The notes: generated from the sequence alone by a model not told the origin. 64,000 nucleotides of DNA from Hyphomicrobiales bacterium (GCA_900469445.1 UBXM01000040.1:62001-126000), one strand, 5' to 3'. Positions 8,512 through 18,255 are shown, numbered from the stretch's first letter. Numbers and translations are program-made.

Positions 8512-8528
8512 TTAACGGCTTGTTTACC
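8512..8528 (+). promoter_or_regulatory. Candidate CtrA box upstream of podJ
   Basis: TTAAC-N7-TTACC differs at one base from the alphaproteobacterial CtrA consensus TTAAC-N7-TTAAC. It lies about 180 bp before the podJ start in an otherwise AT-rich stretch. CtrA control of podJ in Caulobacter and Sinorhizobium makes it plausible. Confidence 0.5.
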
Positions 8529-8709
8529 ATATTTGCAGACATATTGGGCGATCTGACGGTTCGAAGCGTTTTGCTTGAAAAGCTTCCAGTCGTCACATGG
8601 CAAGCCTTGCGTAAGGTTACTCTAATATTCGGACTTACTTATGGAGGAGCGCCTCCGGGGATAAGTTCAGAGTCGTACCGGCAGGATCAACGTCGAAGCG
8701 AGCGAGTAC

Positions 8710-11700
8710 ATGAACGGATCACGATCGGCACATCCCCGTCACGGCGACCGAGACCGCTCGTCGCTGGATGCGCTGAGCCGCACCATCGAGGGGCTGGAAG
8801 CGCGTATCCAGGGGCTGATGGCAGGTTCCGGCCGTGCAGCCGCAGCGCCTGCGGCCGCCCCCCAGAGAGTTGTCGAGGACACCCGCCCACCCCGTTTGCC
8901 GGTTGTCGCCGAACCGCGCGCGAAAGCCAGCGCTGCGACTTATACCGAACGGCCGCGCGACCCGCTCGCGGAAATCCGCGAACGCCAGCGGATGCTGGAA
9001 CAGGCAAATCCGGGCCAGAACAACAACCGACGTTTTGACGGCGCATCGGCCGACAACAGCTATGTTTCGGCGGCGCCACCCCGTGCCGAACCCCGCCTCG
9101 ACCAGCGTGCGGGAACGCGGCGCGAAGACCTTCGCCAGCCAGCGGTTGCCACACGCGTGGCAGAAGCCAATCAGCGCCGTGCCGATATCAGAGAATTCAC
9201 CGAAACGCTTTCCGGGCTCAGGAACGATCTGAAGAAGGATATTTCCGAAGGCGTGTCGCACGAGATGCGGGCGCTCAAGGAAGAAGTCCGCGCGATCCGC
9301 GCCCAGGCCGAAGAGGCTCGCTATACGCAGGACGTCCAGTCCGATCTCGCCCGGCTTGCCCAGGGCATCGACCAGCTGACCATGCAGGCCGCACCGGGGG
9401 CCGCGGGCCTGCGTTCCGAATTCGAGGACCTGCGGGCCGTCATGGACGGGCTGGCGCGCGAGGAATCGCTGCGCCTGATGCAAAATCAGTGGAGCGGTCT
9501 CGAAGAGCGTCTGCACGAAAACGACACGAGCGCATTGCGCGAAGAGCTGGTCACGGTCGCCTACCGCGTCGACGAGATCCGCAACCAGCTCGGCGTGATG
9601 GCCGACAGCCCGACCATTCGTGCGCTGGAGCAGAAGCTGCTGGCGCTGGCCGGCATGATGGAACAGCTCGGCTCCCGCATGAAGCCGAACGATGCCGCCT
9701 TTGCCGAACATTTCGGCCAGCTGGACCACAGGCTGGACGAGATCAGCCGCGCAATCGCCGCAAACGCCCGTGCCAGCTCTGTCAATGCGCCGGACGAGCT
9801 TGTGATGCAGCGCCTGGAAGATCGGCTCGCGGGGCTGATGCAACAGGTCGAAACGATCGGCCGCCATGCCGCAGACCAGAGCGCCACCGACGGACTGTCC
9901 TCGCGGATCGAGTTGCTTGCCGGCAGAATAGAGGACATGGCCGAGGAACAGGCCACAGCCCAGCTTCAGGAGCGGATCGAGCAGCTTTCCGCACTGGTGC
10001 AGCAGATGCATTCGCCCGGCCAGCAGGAAGAGGTCACCAACTACCTTTCCGACATTTCGCGCAAGATCGATGCGCTGGATACCAGCTTCGGCGCCGAGGG
10101 ACTTGGCGAACGGCTCGACTACCTGTCGCGCCGTATCGAGGAGATGGAGCAGCAGCGGCCGCAGCATGCGGAAGATGGCGCGGCCTTCGTGCGGATCGAA
10201 GATCGGCTGAGTGACATCGCAGCACGACTGGACGAAGCATCGTCGGCTCCGCGCAACGACGACGAGGCCCTGCGCGGGCTGGAAGCACAGATCGCCAACC
10301 TTTCGACCCTGATTTCGCAGCCGAGCAGCGCGCCCGCCGCCTGGCCGCCGGAATTCGACAGCCGGATGGCCGCGATCGAAGGCTATATGGCGACCAATGA
10401 CGAATATATCGTCGAGGCCGCGCGACAGGCCGCCGAAGCGGTGGTCGAGGCCTATTCCCGCAATCTTGGCACTGGGGTAAGCGGATCGAGCGGCGACATG
10501 GCTGCCTTGGCCGCGCTTGCCGACGACCTGAAGCATCTGGAAGAGCTGACCCGCGGTTCCGAAAGCCGCACGCATCAGACCTTCGAGGCGCTGCACGGCA
10601 CATTGGTGCAGATCGCCGAGCGGCTGGACCAGCTCGAAGGCCATGCCGCGAGCGCACCGGTTTCAGCACCGGCACCGGCTTACAGAACAGAAGAGCCGGT
10701 TCGTCAGCCGGCCTTTGCGACGGCGGCGATCCATCGGGATATTCCGGCTGTGCGCGAACCGGCACCGGCGGCAATGCCGGCACTTTCGGCTGAAATGGCG
10801 CATGAACTTGCCGGCATGGACATGCCGCGTACGGATGACCGCCTGCGGGAAACCAGCGCGATCGGCTCGACCATGGCCGATCATATTCCGGCCGTGCTGA
10901 AGCCCGTCGAACCGGAAATCGAGATCGAGGACGAGCCGAAGCCCCCGCGCAAGAGCCTGCTCGGCGGGCTTGCACGTCGCCTGCGCCCCGGCAAGAAGCA
11001 GGAAGCGTCCGCATCATCCCGCACGTTCATCGACCCGACGCCGCCACTCGACCCCTCGGCCGATGAGCCGATGTCGGCCACCGAGACGCTGGATCCGCAG
11101 AGCGAAAACGATCTGCTGGAGCCCGGCTCCGGCGCACCGGATGTAAGGAAGATCCTCGAAAGGGTTCGTGCCAGCCAGGCGGCCGGCGAATTCGGCGGTG
11201 AAAGGCCCGGCGATCGCACTGGCGAAAGAGCCGACTATATTGCAGCAGCACGTCGCGCCGCCAAGGCCGCCGCGCAGGAAGCGGACCCGTCGCAGATGGG
11301 ATCGATGCCGAAAGGCCAGGCAAAGCCGGGCAAGATCAAACCAGCGATCGGCAAGGTCGACAATGCCCAGGGCGCATCCGCATTTTCGCGTCACCGCCGC
11401 CCGATCCTGATGGCAGTCGGCGCCGTGCTTCTGGCGCTGATGGCCATGCCGCTGATCAAGACCGTGACGAGCGGCAGCCCGGCCCCGCAAGTGGCGACCG
11501 TCGAACAGCCGTCTGCGCCGATCACCGCGCCTGAAGCAAGCGCACCGACCCCGGCCGCGCTGCTTCCGCAGACGCCTGCAGTTTCCGAAGAGCCGAACAC
11601 GTCTTCAGCCGATAGCGTGCCGCCCGCCATGAATTCTGCACCGGAAGCACCTGCACCGACGGCGGAAGAACCGGAAAATTCGTCGCAAGCCGCGCCGCAG

Positions 11701-12639
11701 GCAAGCGCGCCCGACGCTGTTGCGGAGGCTCCGGCCGAAGACCTTCCGGCGTCTCCAGTTGCCCCGGTCGAGCAGGCTTCCATCGTGGTTCCAGCGGGGA
11801 TCGAGCCTCAGTCGATGGCGGATGCGGCTGCGGCCGGCGACGCCAACGCGCTGTTTGAAATCGGCGCTCGCTTCAGCGACGGACGCGGTGTCGCGGCAAA
11901 TGCCGGCGAAGCCGCCAAGTGGTATCGCCTTGCGGCCGACCGTGGTCTGGCGCCGGCTCAATATCGCATGGGCAACCTTCTGGAGAAGGGAACCGGTGTC
12001 GACCGCAATCTCGGCGAAGCGATTTCCTATTACCGACAGGCTGCGCAGGCGGGCAATGCCAGCGCCATGCACAATCTCGCGGTTCTTTATGCCTCGGGTG
12101 CGGCCGGCCAGCCGGATTATGCGGCTGCCGTCGAATGGTTCCGCAAGGCGAGCGAACTCGGTGTTGCCGACAGCCAGTTCAACCTCGCCATCCTTTATGC
12201 CCGCGGCAACGGGGTGAAACAGGATCTCGAAGAGAGCTACAAGTGGTTCGGCGTGGCTGCCAAGGGCGGTGACACGGATGCCGCGACGAAGCAGGACGAA
12301 GTGGGCAAGGCGATGCGCAAGGAGCAGCTGGACAGCGCCCGCACCAAGCTGAACGCCTGGAGCGCCAAGCCGCTCGACCCGAAGGCCAATGCCGTCAACC
12401 TGCCGGACGAATGGGTTTCCGGCAAGGCGCTGACCACCGCATCGATCGACATGACCAAGGCGATCCGCAACATCCAGGCCATTCTTAACAAGAACGGCTT
12501 CGATGCTGGCACGCCGGACGGCAAGATGGGCGCCAGGACAGTTGCCGCGATCAAGGCCTTCCAGAGCTCGATCGGCCAGGAGCCGACCGGCAAGGTGGAC
12601 GACGCCATGGTGCGCGAACTTCTGGCCCGCAACGGTTAA
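8710..12639 (+). CDS. podJ: PodJ-like polar organelle development protein
   Basis: A 1309-residue membrane scaffold. The N-terminus reads MNGSRSAHPRHG, then comes a long run of Glu/Arg/Leu heptad-like coiled coil (about 30-660), a Pro/Ala-rich linker, one membrane span at about 895-915 (PILMAVGAVLLALMAM), a Pro/Ala/Ser-rich periplasmic linker, Sel1-type TPR repeats (about 1035-1190, e.g. AAKWYRLAADRG) and a C-terminal peptidoglycan-binding domain (about 1247-1309). This order is that of PodJ, which marks the old or new pole and recruits other polarity factors in Caulobacter and Rhizobiales. The start is preceded by a weak ribosome site. A CtrA-like box lies upstream and a strong terminator follows. 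Confidence 0.85.
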   Translation: MNGSRSAHPRHGDRDRSSLDALSRTIEGLEARIQGLMAGSGRAAAAPAAAPQRVVEDTRPPRLPVVAEPRAKASAATYTERPRDPLAEIRERQRMLEQANPGQNNNRRFDGASADNSYVSAAPPRAEPRLDQRAGTRREDLRQPAVATRVAEANQRRADIREFTETLSGLRNDLKKDISEGVSHEMRALKEEVRAIRAQAEEARYTQDVQSDLARLAQGIDQLTMQAAPGAAGLRSEFEDLRAVMDGLAREESLRLMQNQWSGLEERLHENDTSALREELVTVAYRVDEIRNQLGVMADSPTIRALEQKLLALAGMMEQLGSRMKPNDAAFAEHFGQLDHRLDEISRAIAANARASSVNAPDELVMQRLEDRLAGLMQQVETIGRHAADQSATDGLSSRIELLAGRIEDMAEEQATAQLQERIEQLSALVQQMHSPGQQEEVTNYLSDISRKIDALDTSFGAEGLGERLDYLSRRIEEMEQQRPQHAEDGAAFVRIEDRLSDIAARLDEASSAPRNDDEALRGLEAQIANLSTLISQPSSAPAAWPPEFDSRMAAIEGYMATNDEYIVEAARQAAEAVVEAYSRNLGTGVSGSSGDMAALAALADDLKHLEELTRGSESRTHQTFEALHGTLVQIAERLDQLEGHAASAPVSAPAPAYRTEEPVRQPAFATAAIHRDIPAVREPAPAAMPALSAEMAHELAGMDMPRTDDRLRETSAIGSTMADHIPAVLKPVEPEIEIEDEPKPPRKSLLGGLARRLRPGKKQEASASSRTFIDPTPPLDPSADEPMSATETLDPQSENDLLEPGSGAPDVRKILERVRASQAAGEFGGERPGDRTGERADYIAAARRAAKAAAQEADPSQMGSMPKGQAKPGKIKPAIGKVDNAQGASAFSRHRRPILMAVGAVLLALMAMPLIKTVTSGSPAPQVATVEQPSAPITAPEASAPTPAALLPQTPAVSEEPNTSSADSVPPAMNSAPEAPAPTAEEPENSSQAAPQASAPDAVAEAPAEDLPASPVAPVEQASIVVPAGIEPQSMADAAAAGDANALFEIGARFSDGRGVAANAGEAAKWYRLAADRGLAPAQYRMGNLLEKGTGVDRNLGEAISYYRQAAQAGNASAMHNLAVLYASGAAGQPDYAAAVEWFRKASELGVADSQFNLAILYARGNGVKQDLEESYKWFGVAAKGGDTDAATKQDEVGKAMRKEQLDSARTKLNAWSAKPLDPKANAVNLPDEWVSGKALTTASIDMTKAIRNIQAILNKNGFDAGTPDGKMGARTVAAIKAFQSSIGQEPTGKVDDAMVRELLARNG

Positions 12640-12979
12640 GCTCCAGTCGCCGGATGGAAGACGATCGGTTCGTCTCCCATCCGGCTTTTTTCATTTGGAG
12701 GCATTCCCGCACCGCGCCGCCAATCACGACTAAACCGACCGGGTTTACGGTGACGCGGCATATTCGCCACGCTGCGAAGAAAAGGGCTAAATCAAGGGCT
12801 TGCGGTACTCTAACGCGGGTTTGCGGGTTTGACACCCGACATATCGCGCAGGCATGTGGATCAGACATCTTCATGCCTTGTTCACCCGGCATGTGAGACA
12901 CTTTCCCACCACCTCATCAGACAAGCGACCATTCGCCTGCCGGATGCGGTCGTTCTGTTTCGCCTTGTCGGGGTCAACC
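12640..12979. other. Gene-free stretch between podJ and the permease gene
   Basis: This 340-bp interval begins with the podJ terminator. The rest presumably holds the permease promoter. Frames on both strands lack ribosome sites and protein-like composition. Confidence 0.5.
12649..12691 (+). terminator. Rho-independent terminator of podJ
   Basis: Arms GCCGGATGG (12649-12657) and CCATCCGGC (12677-12685), with further pairing inside, are followed by six T residues. It lies 10 bp after the podJ stop. Confidence 0.85.
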
Positions 12980-13906
12980 GTGACGATCTACCTGCCCATA
13001 GCAGAGCTTTCGGTGAATATTTTCATCATCCTCGGCATGGGCGCGGCTGTCGGCTTTCTGTCCGGCATGTTCGGGGTGGGCGGCGGGTTCCTGATCACGC
13101 CGCTTTTGATCTTCTACAACATCCCGCCCGTCGTGGCGGTGGCGACCGGGGCAAACCAGGTGGTTGCTTCGTCGGTTTCCGGTGCGATCACCCATTTCCG
13201 GCGTGGCACGCTGGACATGAAGCTCGGGACCGTGCTGCTTGTCGGAGGTCTCGTCGGGGCGACGGTCGGTGTGTGGATCTTCTCCTGGCTGCGCCGTGTC
13301 GGCCAGCTCGACCTGTTCATCTCGCTGCTCTACGTCGTGCTTTTGACGACGATCGGCGTATTGATGCTGCAGGAAAGTCTGCGGGCAATGCGCAAGGCGA
13401 AGCTGAACCAGCCGCTGCCCTTGAAGCGTCCCGGCCAGCATAACTGGGTGCATCGGCTGCCGCTCAAGATGCGGTTCAAGAAATCGAAGATTTATCTTTC
13501 GGCCATTCCGGTGGTGACGCTCGGTTTCCTGATCGGCATCCTCACCTCGATCATGGGTGTCGGCGGCGGGTTCATCATGGTGCCGGCGATGATCTATCTC
13601 TTGCGCATCCCGACCAATGTCGTCGTCGGCACGTCGCTGTTCCAGATCATCTTCGTTACCGCCTATACGACCATGGTGCAGGCGGCGACCAACTATTCCG
13701 TCGATATCGTGCTGGCCTTCATCCTGATGGTGGCGGGCGTCATCGGCGCGCAATACGGCGTGCGCGTCGGGCAGAAGCTGCGCGGTGAACAGCTGCGCGC
13801 ACTGCTGGCGCTGCTGGTTCTGGCGGTCGGCATCCGCCTGGCCGTCGGCCTGTTCATCCGGCCGCAGGATCTTTATTCGGTCGCAGTCGGGGGGATCGGT
13901 TACTGA
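12980..13906 (+). CDS. TauE/SafE family sulfite/sulfonate exporter-like permease
   Basis: A 308-residue polytopic membrane protein with the two-fold TauE/SafE repeat: GFLSGMFGVGGGFLITPLL near the N-terminus and LIGILTSIMGVGGGFIMVPA in the second half, each followed by hydrophobic helices. The family moves sulfite, sulfonates or other organic anions; the substrate here is unknown. I chose the GTG at 12980, preceded by GGGG, because the resulting N-terminus (TIYLPIAELSVN) is family-like; an ATG at 12854 would add 42 residues with no membrane-protein character. The stop overlaps the next start (TGATG), so the two genes are translationally coupled. Confidence 0.85.
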   Translation: MTIYLPIAELSVNIFIILGMGAAVGFLSGMFGVGGGFLITPLLIFYNIPPVVAVATGANQVVASSVSGAITHFRRGTLDMKLGTVLLVGGLVGATVGVWIFSWLRRVGQLDLFISLLYVVLLTTIGVLMLQESLRAMRKAKLNQPLPLKRPGQHNWVHRLPLKMRFKKSKIYLSAIPVVTLGFLIGILTSIMGVGGGFIMVPAMIYLLRIPTNVVVGTSLFQIIFVTAYTTMVQAATNYSVDIVLAFILMVAGVIGAQYGVRVGQKLRGEQLRALLALLVLAVGIRLAVGLFIRPQDLYSVAVGGIGY

Positions 13907-14706
13907 TGTTTTCCCGGCTCGCCCTTTTTCTTTCTCTTCTACTGATCCCCGCGACCCACGGGTTTGCGCAGATCCCGATGGGCGAGGCCTCGAGCGTGAA
14001 AGAAGGGCTCGACATCGGCGTTTCGACCAACGAAATCGCCATCACCTCGGATTTCCGCGGCGCTGATCTGACCGTCTTCGGGGCGATGACCAATGCCGAC
14101 GACCTGCTCTTGGCGATCGGCAATTACGACATCATCGTCACGCTGGAAGGCCCGCGCGACTATGCTACCGTGCGCAAGAAGGAACGGATTTTCGGGATCT
14201 GGATCAACACGGATTCGATGATCTTCGAGCAGGTGCCGGAAAGCTATTCGATCGCCAGCACACGGCAGCTCGACGATCCGACACAGTTGCCGCCGATCAA
14301 TACGGCGGGTGTCGGGATCGAACATCTGTCGCTCAATCCGATCGGCTATATCCGTGATGTCGGAGAGCTTTCCGATTTCCGTGAGGCCTACCGGCGGCTG
14401 AAGCTTGCCGGAGGGCTTTATCAGAAGGAAGCGAGCGGCGTTCGTTTCGTGTCGTCCAGCCTGTTTCGTGCATCGCTGAGATTGCCGGCGAATGTGCCCG
14501 ATGGCGTGCATATCGTGCGTGCCTATCTGTTCAAGAGCGGTACGCTGCTCACCCAGCGCGAAATTCCGCTGAGGGTGGTCAAGACCGGTCTCGAACAGGC
14601 GATCACCGACACGGCGCATAACCAGCCCTTCGCTTACGGCCTGCTCTGCGTGCTGATCGCACTTGTTACCGGCTGGGGCGCCAGCATCGTCTTCCGCAAG
14701 GATTGA
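13906..14706 (+). CDS. TIGR02186 family (Alph_Pro_TM) membrane-anchored protein
   Basis: A 266-residue protein of the alphaproteobacterial TIGR02186 family. It has a signal peptide (FLSLLLIPATHGFAQ, cleavage near residue 22), a periplasmic domain with GLDIGVSTNEIAITSDF and FGAMTN, and one C-terminal membrane span (GLLCVLIALVTGWGASIVF) followed by a short basic tail. The family is usually next to a TauE/SafE permease, as here, and coupling by overlapping stop and start codons suggests a joint role in transport. The molecular function is not known. Confidence 0.85.
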   Translation: MFSRLALFLSLLLIPATHGFAQIPMGEASSVKEGLDIGVSTNEIAITSDFRGADLTVFGAMTNADDLLLAIGNYDIIVTLEGPRDYATVRKKERIFGIWINTDSMIFEQVPESYSIASTRQLDDPTQLPPINTAGVGIEHLSLNPIGYIRDVGELSDFREAYRRLKLAGGLYQKEASGVRFVSSSLFRASLRLPANVPDGVHIVRAYLFKSGTLLTQREIPLRVVKTGLEQAITDTAHNQPFAYGLLCVLIALVTGWGASIVFRKD

Positions 14707-14793
14707 TCTCGGTGCCGATCGCCGGTCCGCGTCTTTGCTTCGGCAATCCGTACTCTAGTTAGCGACCATTATCGCAAACCCAGACTGCCCAAG

Positions 14794-16584
14794 ATGTTGA
14801 AAACCATTCTCGACCGCCTGCCCGATCTCCGTCATCTGCTTCATCCGACGCAATTGCGCGTGCTGATCCGGCGCAGCGAATTCGGCCTTATCGCCATGGC
14901 GGCGGTGGTGGGTGTGCTTGCCGGCCTTGCGGTGGCTGCGATGAGTTTCATCGCGCATGAGATCCAGGTGCTGATCTTCGAGATCGGCCCGGACGAGAGG
15001 CTGAGCGCTGCGACTAGCCTCGACCTGATGGTGGTGCTCTGGGCACCGGCGGTGGGCGGCGTGCTGATGGGGATCCTGTTCCTCATCCTGAAGAAATGGC
15101 GCAAGAAGCCGATGGTCGACCCGATCGAGGCGAATGCGCTGCATGGCGGGCGGCTGTCGCTGACCGACAGTATCGTGGTTGCCGTACAGAACCTGATCTC
15201 CAACGGCTTCGGCGCCTCGATCGGGCTTGAGGCCGGTTACACGCAGCTTTCCTCCGGCATCGCCTCGAAGATCGGGCTCCTGCTGCAATTGCGCCGGTCG
15301 GACATGCGCATTCTCGTCGGCTGCGGTGCGGCAGGGGCGATCGCCTCAGCCTTCAACGCGCCGCTGACGGGGTCGTTTTACGCCTTCGAGCTGATCATCG
15401 GCACCTATACGATCGTCAGTCTTGCGCCGGTCGTGGTCGCGGCGCTCTCCGCGACCTTCGTGACGCGGCTTTTCGTCGGCGACGAATTCATGATCGATAT
15501 CGGCGAGATCGGCACGGTGGTTCCGGCCGATTATCTGCCCGCCGTCGTGCTCGGCGTCATTTGCGCCGGTGGCGGCATCCTGCTCATGAAGGGGGTCTCG
15601 CAGGTCGAGGAACAGGCGCGCAAAAGCTCGATCTCGCCGGTCTTTCGCCCGGCGCTTGGCGGGTTGATCGTCGGGCTTCTGGCGCTGATCGACTTCCGGG
15701 TGCTTTCGGCGGGACATGGCGCGCTGCATGAAAGCCTCAACCAGCATATGGCGATCGGGGCCGTGCTCGGCCTGCTGCTGCTCAAGTCAGTTGCTTCGGC
15801 AATCACCATCGGCGCCGGCTTCCGTGGCGGCCTGTTCTTCGCCTCGCTGTTTTTGGGCGCGCTGCTGGGCAAGCTGTTTGCCTATTCGACCCCGTTCCTG
15901 TTTGCCCATGCGACGCTGACGCCGGTAATCTATGCGGTCGTCGGCATGAGCGCGATGGCGGTGGCGGTGATCGGCGGGCCGTTGACGATGACCTTTCTGG
16001 CGCTGGAAGTAACCGGCGACTTTCCGATCACGGCGCTGGCGCTGGCCGCCGTCATCGCGTCCTCGGTCGTCACGCGCACCAGCTTCGGCTACTCGTTTGC
16101 GACATGGCGTTTTCACCTTCGCGGCGAAGGCATAAGGAGCGCCCATGATATCGGCTGGATCCGCAACCTGACGGTGGACAAGCTGATGCGTTCCGACGTG
16201 AAGACCGCGCAAGCCAGCATGACGCTCGATGAATTTCGCAAGGATTTTCCGATCGGTTCGACGCAAAGGGTCGTCGTCATCGACGAGACCGAAAAATATG
16301 TCGGCATCATCCTGACGCCGGAAGTCTATGCGGCACCGACGGAAGGCGGCGAGGAAAAACCGGAGCTTTCCTCCTTCATCCGTTACAAGAACGACGTGCT
16401 GCTTCGAAGCATGAACGCCAAACAGGCGGCGGCGATGTTCGACCGGACGGAGGCGGAAGCGCTTGCCGTGGTCAATAACCAGATCGAGCGCAAGGTGGTG
16501 GGGCAGCTTTCCGAAAGCCATACGCTGAGGCGCTACACGGAAGAACTGGACCGCCGTCGGCGCGAGGTTTCCGGCGAGATCTAA
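14794..16584 (+). CDS. ClC-type chloride channel/antiporter with C-terminal CBS region
   Basis: A 596-residue membrane protein. After a charged N-terminus come about ten hydrophobic helices typical of ClC proteins. The gating/proton glutamate is present in GLEAG (about 144-148), and ion-path loops are GSFYAFELIIG and GAGFRGGLFFAS. The last 130 residues form a cytoplasmic CBS-like domain (VDKLMRSDVKTA, QRVVVIDETEKYVGII). It likely moves Cl- or another anion across the inner membrane; channel versus exchanger cannot be decided. The gene is 87 bp after the TIGR02186 gene and may be cotranscribed with it. Confidence 0.9.
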   Translation: MLKTILDRLPDLRHLLHPTQLRVLIRRSEFGLIAMAAVVGVLAGLAVAAMSFIAHEIQVLIFEIGPDERLSAATSLDLMVVLWAPAVGGVLMGILFLILKKWRKKPMVDPIEANALHGGRLSLTDSIVVAVQNLISNGFGASIGLEAGYTQLSSGIASKIGLLLQLRRSDMRILVGCGAAGAIASAFNAPLTGSFYAFELIIGTYTIVSLAPVVVAALSATFVTRLFVGDEFMIDIGEIGTVVPADYLPAVVLGVICAGGGILLMKGVSQVEEQARKSSISPVFRPALGGLIVGLLALIDFRVLSAGHGALHESLNQHMAIGAVLGLLLLKSVASAITIGAGFRGGLFFASLFLGALLGKLFAYSTPFLFAHATLTPVIYAVVGMSAMAVAVIGGPLTMTFLALEVTGDFPITALALAAVIASSVVTRTSFGYSFATWRFHLRGEGIRSAHDIGWIRNLTVDKLMRSDVKTAQASMTLDEFRKDFPIGSTQRVVVIDETEKYVGIILTPEVYAAPTEGGEEKPELSSFIRYKNDVLLRSMNAKQAAAMFDRTEAEALAVVNNQIERKVVGQLSESHTLRRYTEELDRRRREVSGEI

Positions 16585-16592
16585 AAGACGAT

Positions 16593-16620
16593 CGGGGCAG
16601 CGATGGCGATCCCTGCCCCG
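16593..16620. terminator. Hairpin between convergent clc and DUF4394 genes
   Basis: CGGGGCAG (16593-16600) pairs with CTGCCCCG (16613-16620) in the 44-bp gap between convergent genes. There is no long T-run on either side, so termination is only suggested by position. Confidence 0.4.
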
Positions 16621-16628
16621 CTGTCGAA

Positions 16629-17417
16629 TTACATCGCAGGCAGGATGGCGATGTCGCGCACTTCGTTGTCGACACCGGTGATGGCACCAACTTCGGTTGC
16701 GGCACCGGTTTCCAGATTGACGGTGTAGAGCATCTTGCCGGCTGCGAGATATGCGGTGTTCTTGCCGCCTTCCTCGCCCTGGATATCAAAGGCGTAGGTT
16801 GCCGGCATTTCCTTGATGCCGAGCTTGCCGATCGCCTTCAGCGTGCCGTCATTCGGCTTGGTCTGCTGGATCAGTGCGCCGATCGTGGCATCGATATTGT
16901 ACATCGCCGTCTTTTCCGGCTTGCCGATGGAATTGGTATAGGCGGCGGCGACGATGTTCGGGGTTTCGCCCTTGTGCATGTCGCCCTCTTCAAAGGCCAG
17001 AACGCCATCGACCGTGACGGCACCGGTATCTGGATGGACGCGGTGATTGGTGGTGCCGCTCATGAAGCGCAGACGGTCGGCCATCGGGTTGAAGTCGACC
17101 ACGACCGGCGCCTCGGTCATGGTCAGCATCTTGTCCATCTTCGCCACTTCGGTGGCAGCGCCCGTTTCGAGATTGATCGAAACGATCGCGTGTTCCGGCG
17201 TGACGCCGATCACGGTCTTGTTGCCGGGACGGTAATCGATGCCGACCAGCTTATCCACGCCGGTAACGTCCATCGTCTTTGTTACTTCCGGTTTTGCAGT
17301 GTCGAACATGACGAGCGTCTTGTCGCCGGTGAGGCCGAGGACGGGGGCGGCGAAGGCAGCGGCTGCCGAGGCGATGAGTACGGTGGATGCGACGAGTGCG
17401 GTACGAGCGATGGTCAT
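16629..17417 (-). CDS. Secreted DUF4394 domain protein
   Basis: A 262-residue protein with a clear Sec signal peptide (TALVASTVLIASAAAAFAAP, cleavage near 26). The mature part is one DUF4394 domain: repeats such as LVGIDYRPGNKTVIGV and TVNLETGAATEVG suggest a small beta-propeller-like periplasmic protein. Molecular role unknown. The start at 17417 follows GGGAGAAG and begins the signal peptide; a longer frame to 17480 is unlikely. The gene is divergent from an ECF sigma factor operon, the usual position for a target or accessory gene of such a system. Confidence 0.85.
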   Translation of the reverse strand: MTIARTALVASTVLIASAAAAFAAPVLGLTGDKTLVMFDTAKPEVTKTMDVTGVDKLVGIDYRPGNKTVIGVTPEHAIVSINLETGAATEVAKMDKMLTMTEAPVVVDFNPMADRLRFMSGTTNHRVHPDTGAVTVDGVLAFEEGDMHKGETPNIVAAAYTNSIGKPEKTAMYNIDATIGALIQQTKPNDGTLKAIGKLGIKEMPATYAFDIQGEEGGKNTAYLAAGKMLYTVNLETGAATEVGAITGVDNEVRDIAILPAM

Positions 17418-17656
17418 ATGTCTTCTCCCGTTGTGTTTCCAAAATCGGAAAGAGCGTTCGGCCCGTGGCCCGTGAAGCACTCCCGAAAGACAGACACATG
17501 GGCGGATGCGTTTGGATGCAGTGCTTGAAAATATTTATTCGTCTCGCATCCATTCCCTCATCCGCCGTGTCTTCCATATGCGGCTGAAGAGGTGCTGCGG
17601 GAAATTTCGAGGACTGGACGAGTGCATGTCCGCCGTGGCAACAGCAGAATTAGAAT

Positions 17657-17674
17657 ATTCGCAAATCCGCGAAT
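17657..17674. promoter_or_regulatory. Inverted repeat in front of the sigma factor gene
   Basis: ATTCGC (17657-17662) and GCGAAT (17669-17674) form a perfect 6-bp inverted repeat with a 6-bp spacer, about 30 bp before the chosen start. It may be an operator or mRNA hairpin. A direct repeat GGATGCG/GGATGCA lies further up near 17503-17519. Confidence 0.3.
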
Positions 17675-17703
17675 GCTCTGGGAGAGAGGACGGCCTGACC
17701 TTG

Positions 17704-18255
17704 GTGACAGACCAATCGACGGATCTCGACGCGGCGCTTGTCGCCTGCGCCAAAGGCGATCGCAACGGGTTACGTCGGATCTTCGACCAAGAGGCCGGCA
17801 GACTGGTGGCCGTGGCACAGCGGATCGTCAGGCGGCGCGACCTCGCCGAAGAGGTGGTGCAGGAGGCCTTCATCCGCATCTGGACCCATGCACATCAATA
17901 TGCGCCGGAACGTGGATCGGCACGCGGCTGGATCTACGCGATCGTGCGCAACCGGGCGCTCAATATGTTGCGCGACGGCAGCCGGGAAGATCTGGTTGCC
18001 GCAGACCATCTTGAGACGCTGCAGGACAGCGAACAGCTGGAGCAGATCATGGCCGCCTGGCATAGGCTCGACCACAACAGCCGGCTGAAGGAATGTCTGG
18101 GCCGTCTCGACGAGACAAGGCGGCGCGGCATATTGATGGCCTATGTCGGCGGTTATACGCACGGCGAAATTGCCGGGCGACTGCGCCTTCCGCTGGGTAC
18201 CGCGAAGTCCTGGATAAGGCGCGGGCTCCTGACATTGCGGGAGTGCATGGCATGA
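17704..18255 (+). CDS. ECF-type sigma-70 family RNA polymerase sigma factor
   Basis: A 183-residue group IV sigma factor. Region 2 is seen as IFDQEAGRLVAVAQRIVRRRDLAEEVVQEAFIRIW (split: QRIVRRRDLAEE, VVQEAFIRIW) and region 4 as YVGGYTHGEIAGRLRLPLGT with the helix-turn-helix and AKSWIRRGL. The start is uncertain. GTG 17704, or TTG 17701 with GAGAGGA upstream, gives the usual ECF length; an ATG at 17626 adds 26 residues and would run over an inverted repeat. The stop overlaps the anti-sigma start by 4 nt (ATGA), so the two are made together. It probably controls itself and the divergent DUF4394 gene. Confidence 0.85.
   Translation: MTDQSTDLDAALVACAKGDRNGLRRIFDQEAGRLVAVAQRIVRRRDLAEEVVQEAFIRIWTHAHQYAPERGSARGWIYAIVRNRALNMLRDGSREDLVAADHLETLQDSEQLEQIMAAWHRLDHNSRLKECLGRLDETRRRGILMAYVGGYTHGEIAGRLRLPLGTAKSWIRRGLLTLRECMA

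Larger units (their letters stand above)
8255..8709. other. Divergent promoter region, acyl-CoA dehydrogenase/podJ
   Basis: No gene is seen in this 455-bp interval. On the dehydrogenase side it holds an operator-like palindrome (8371-8396); on the podJ side, a CtrA-like box (8512-8528) in an AT-rich stretch. Confidence 0.6.

Noticed and set aside
8719..10644. 641-codon antisense frame within podJ
   Set aside because: No ribosome site or domain, and it mirrors the coiled-coil codon pattern of podJ.
12551..12901. 116-codon minus-strand frame with cysteines near the podJ terminator
   Set aside because: It runs through the terminator and podJ end and has no ribosome site.
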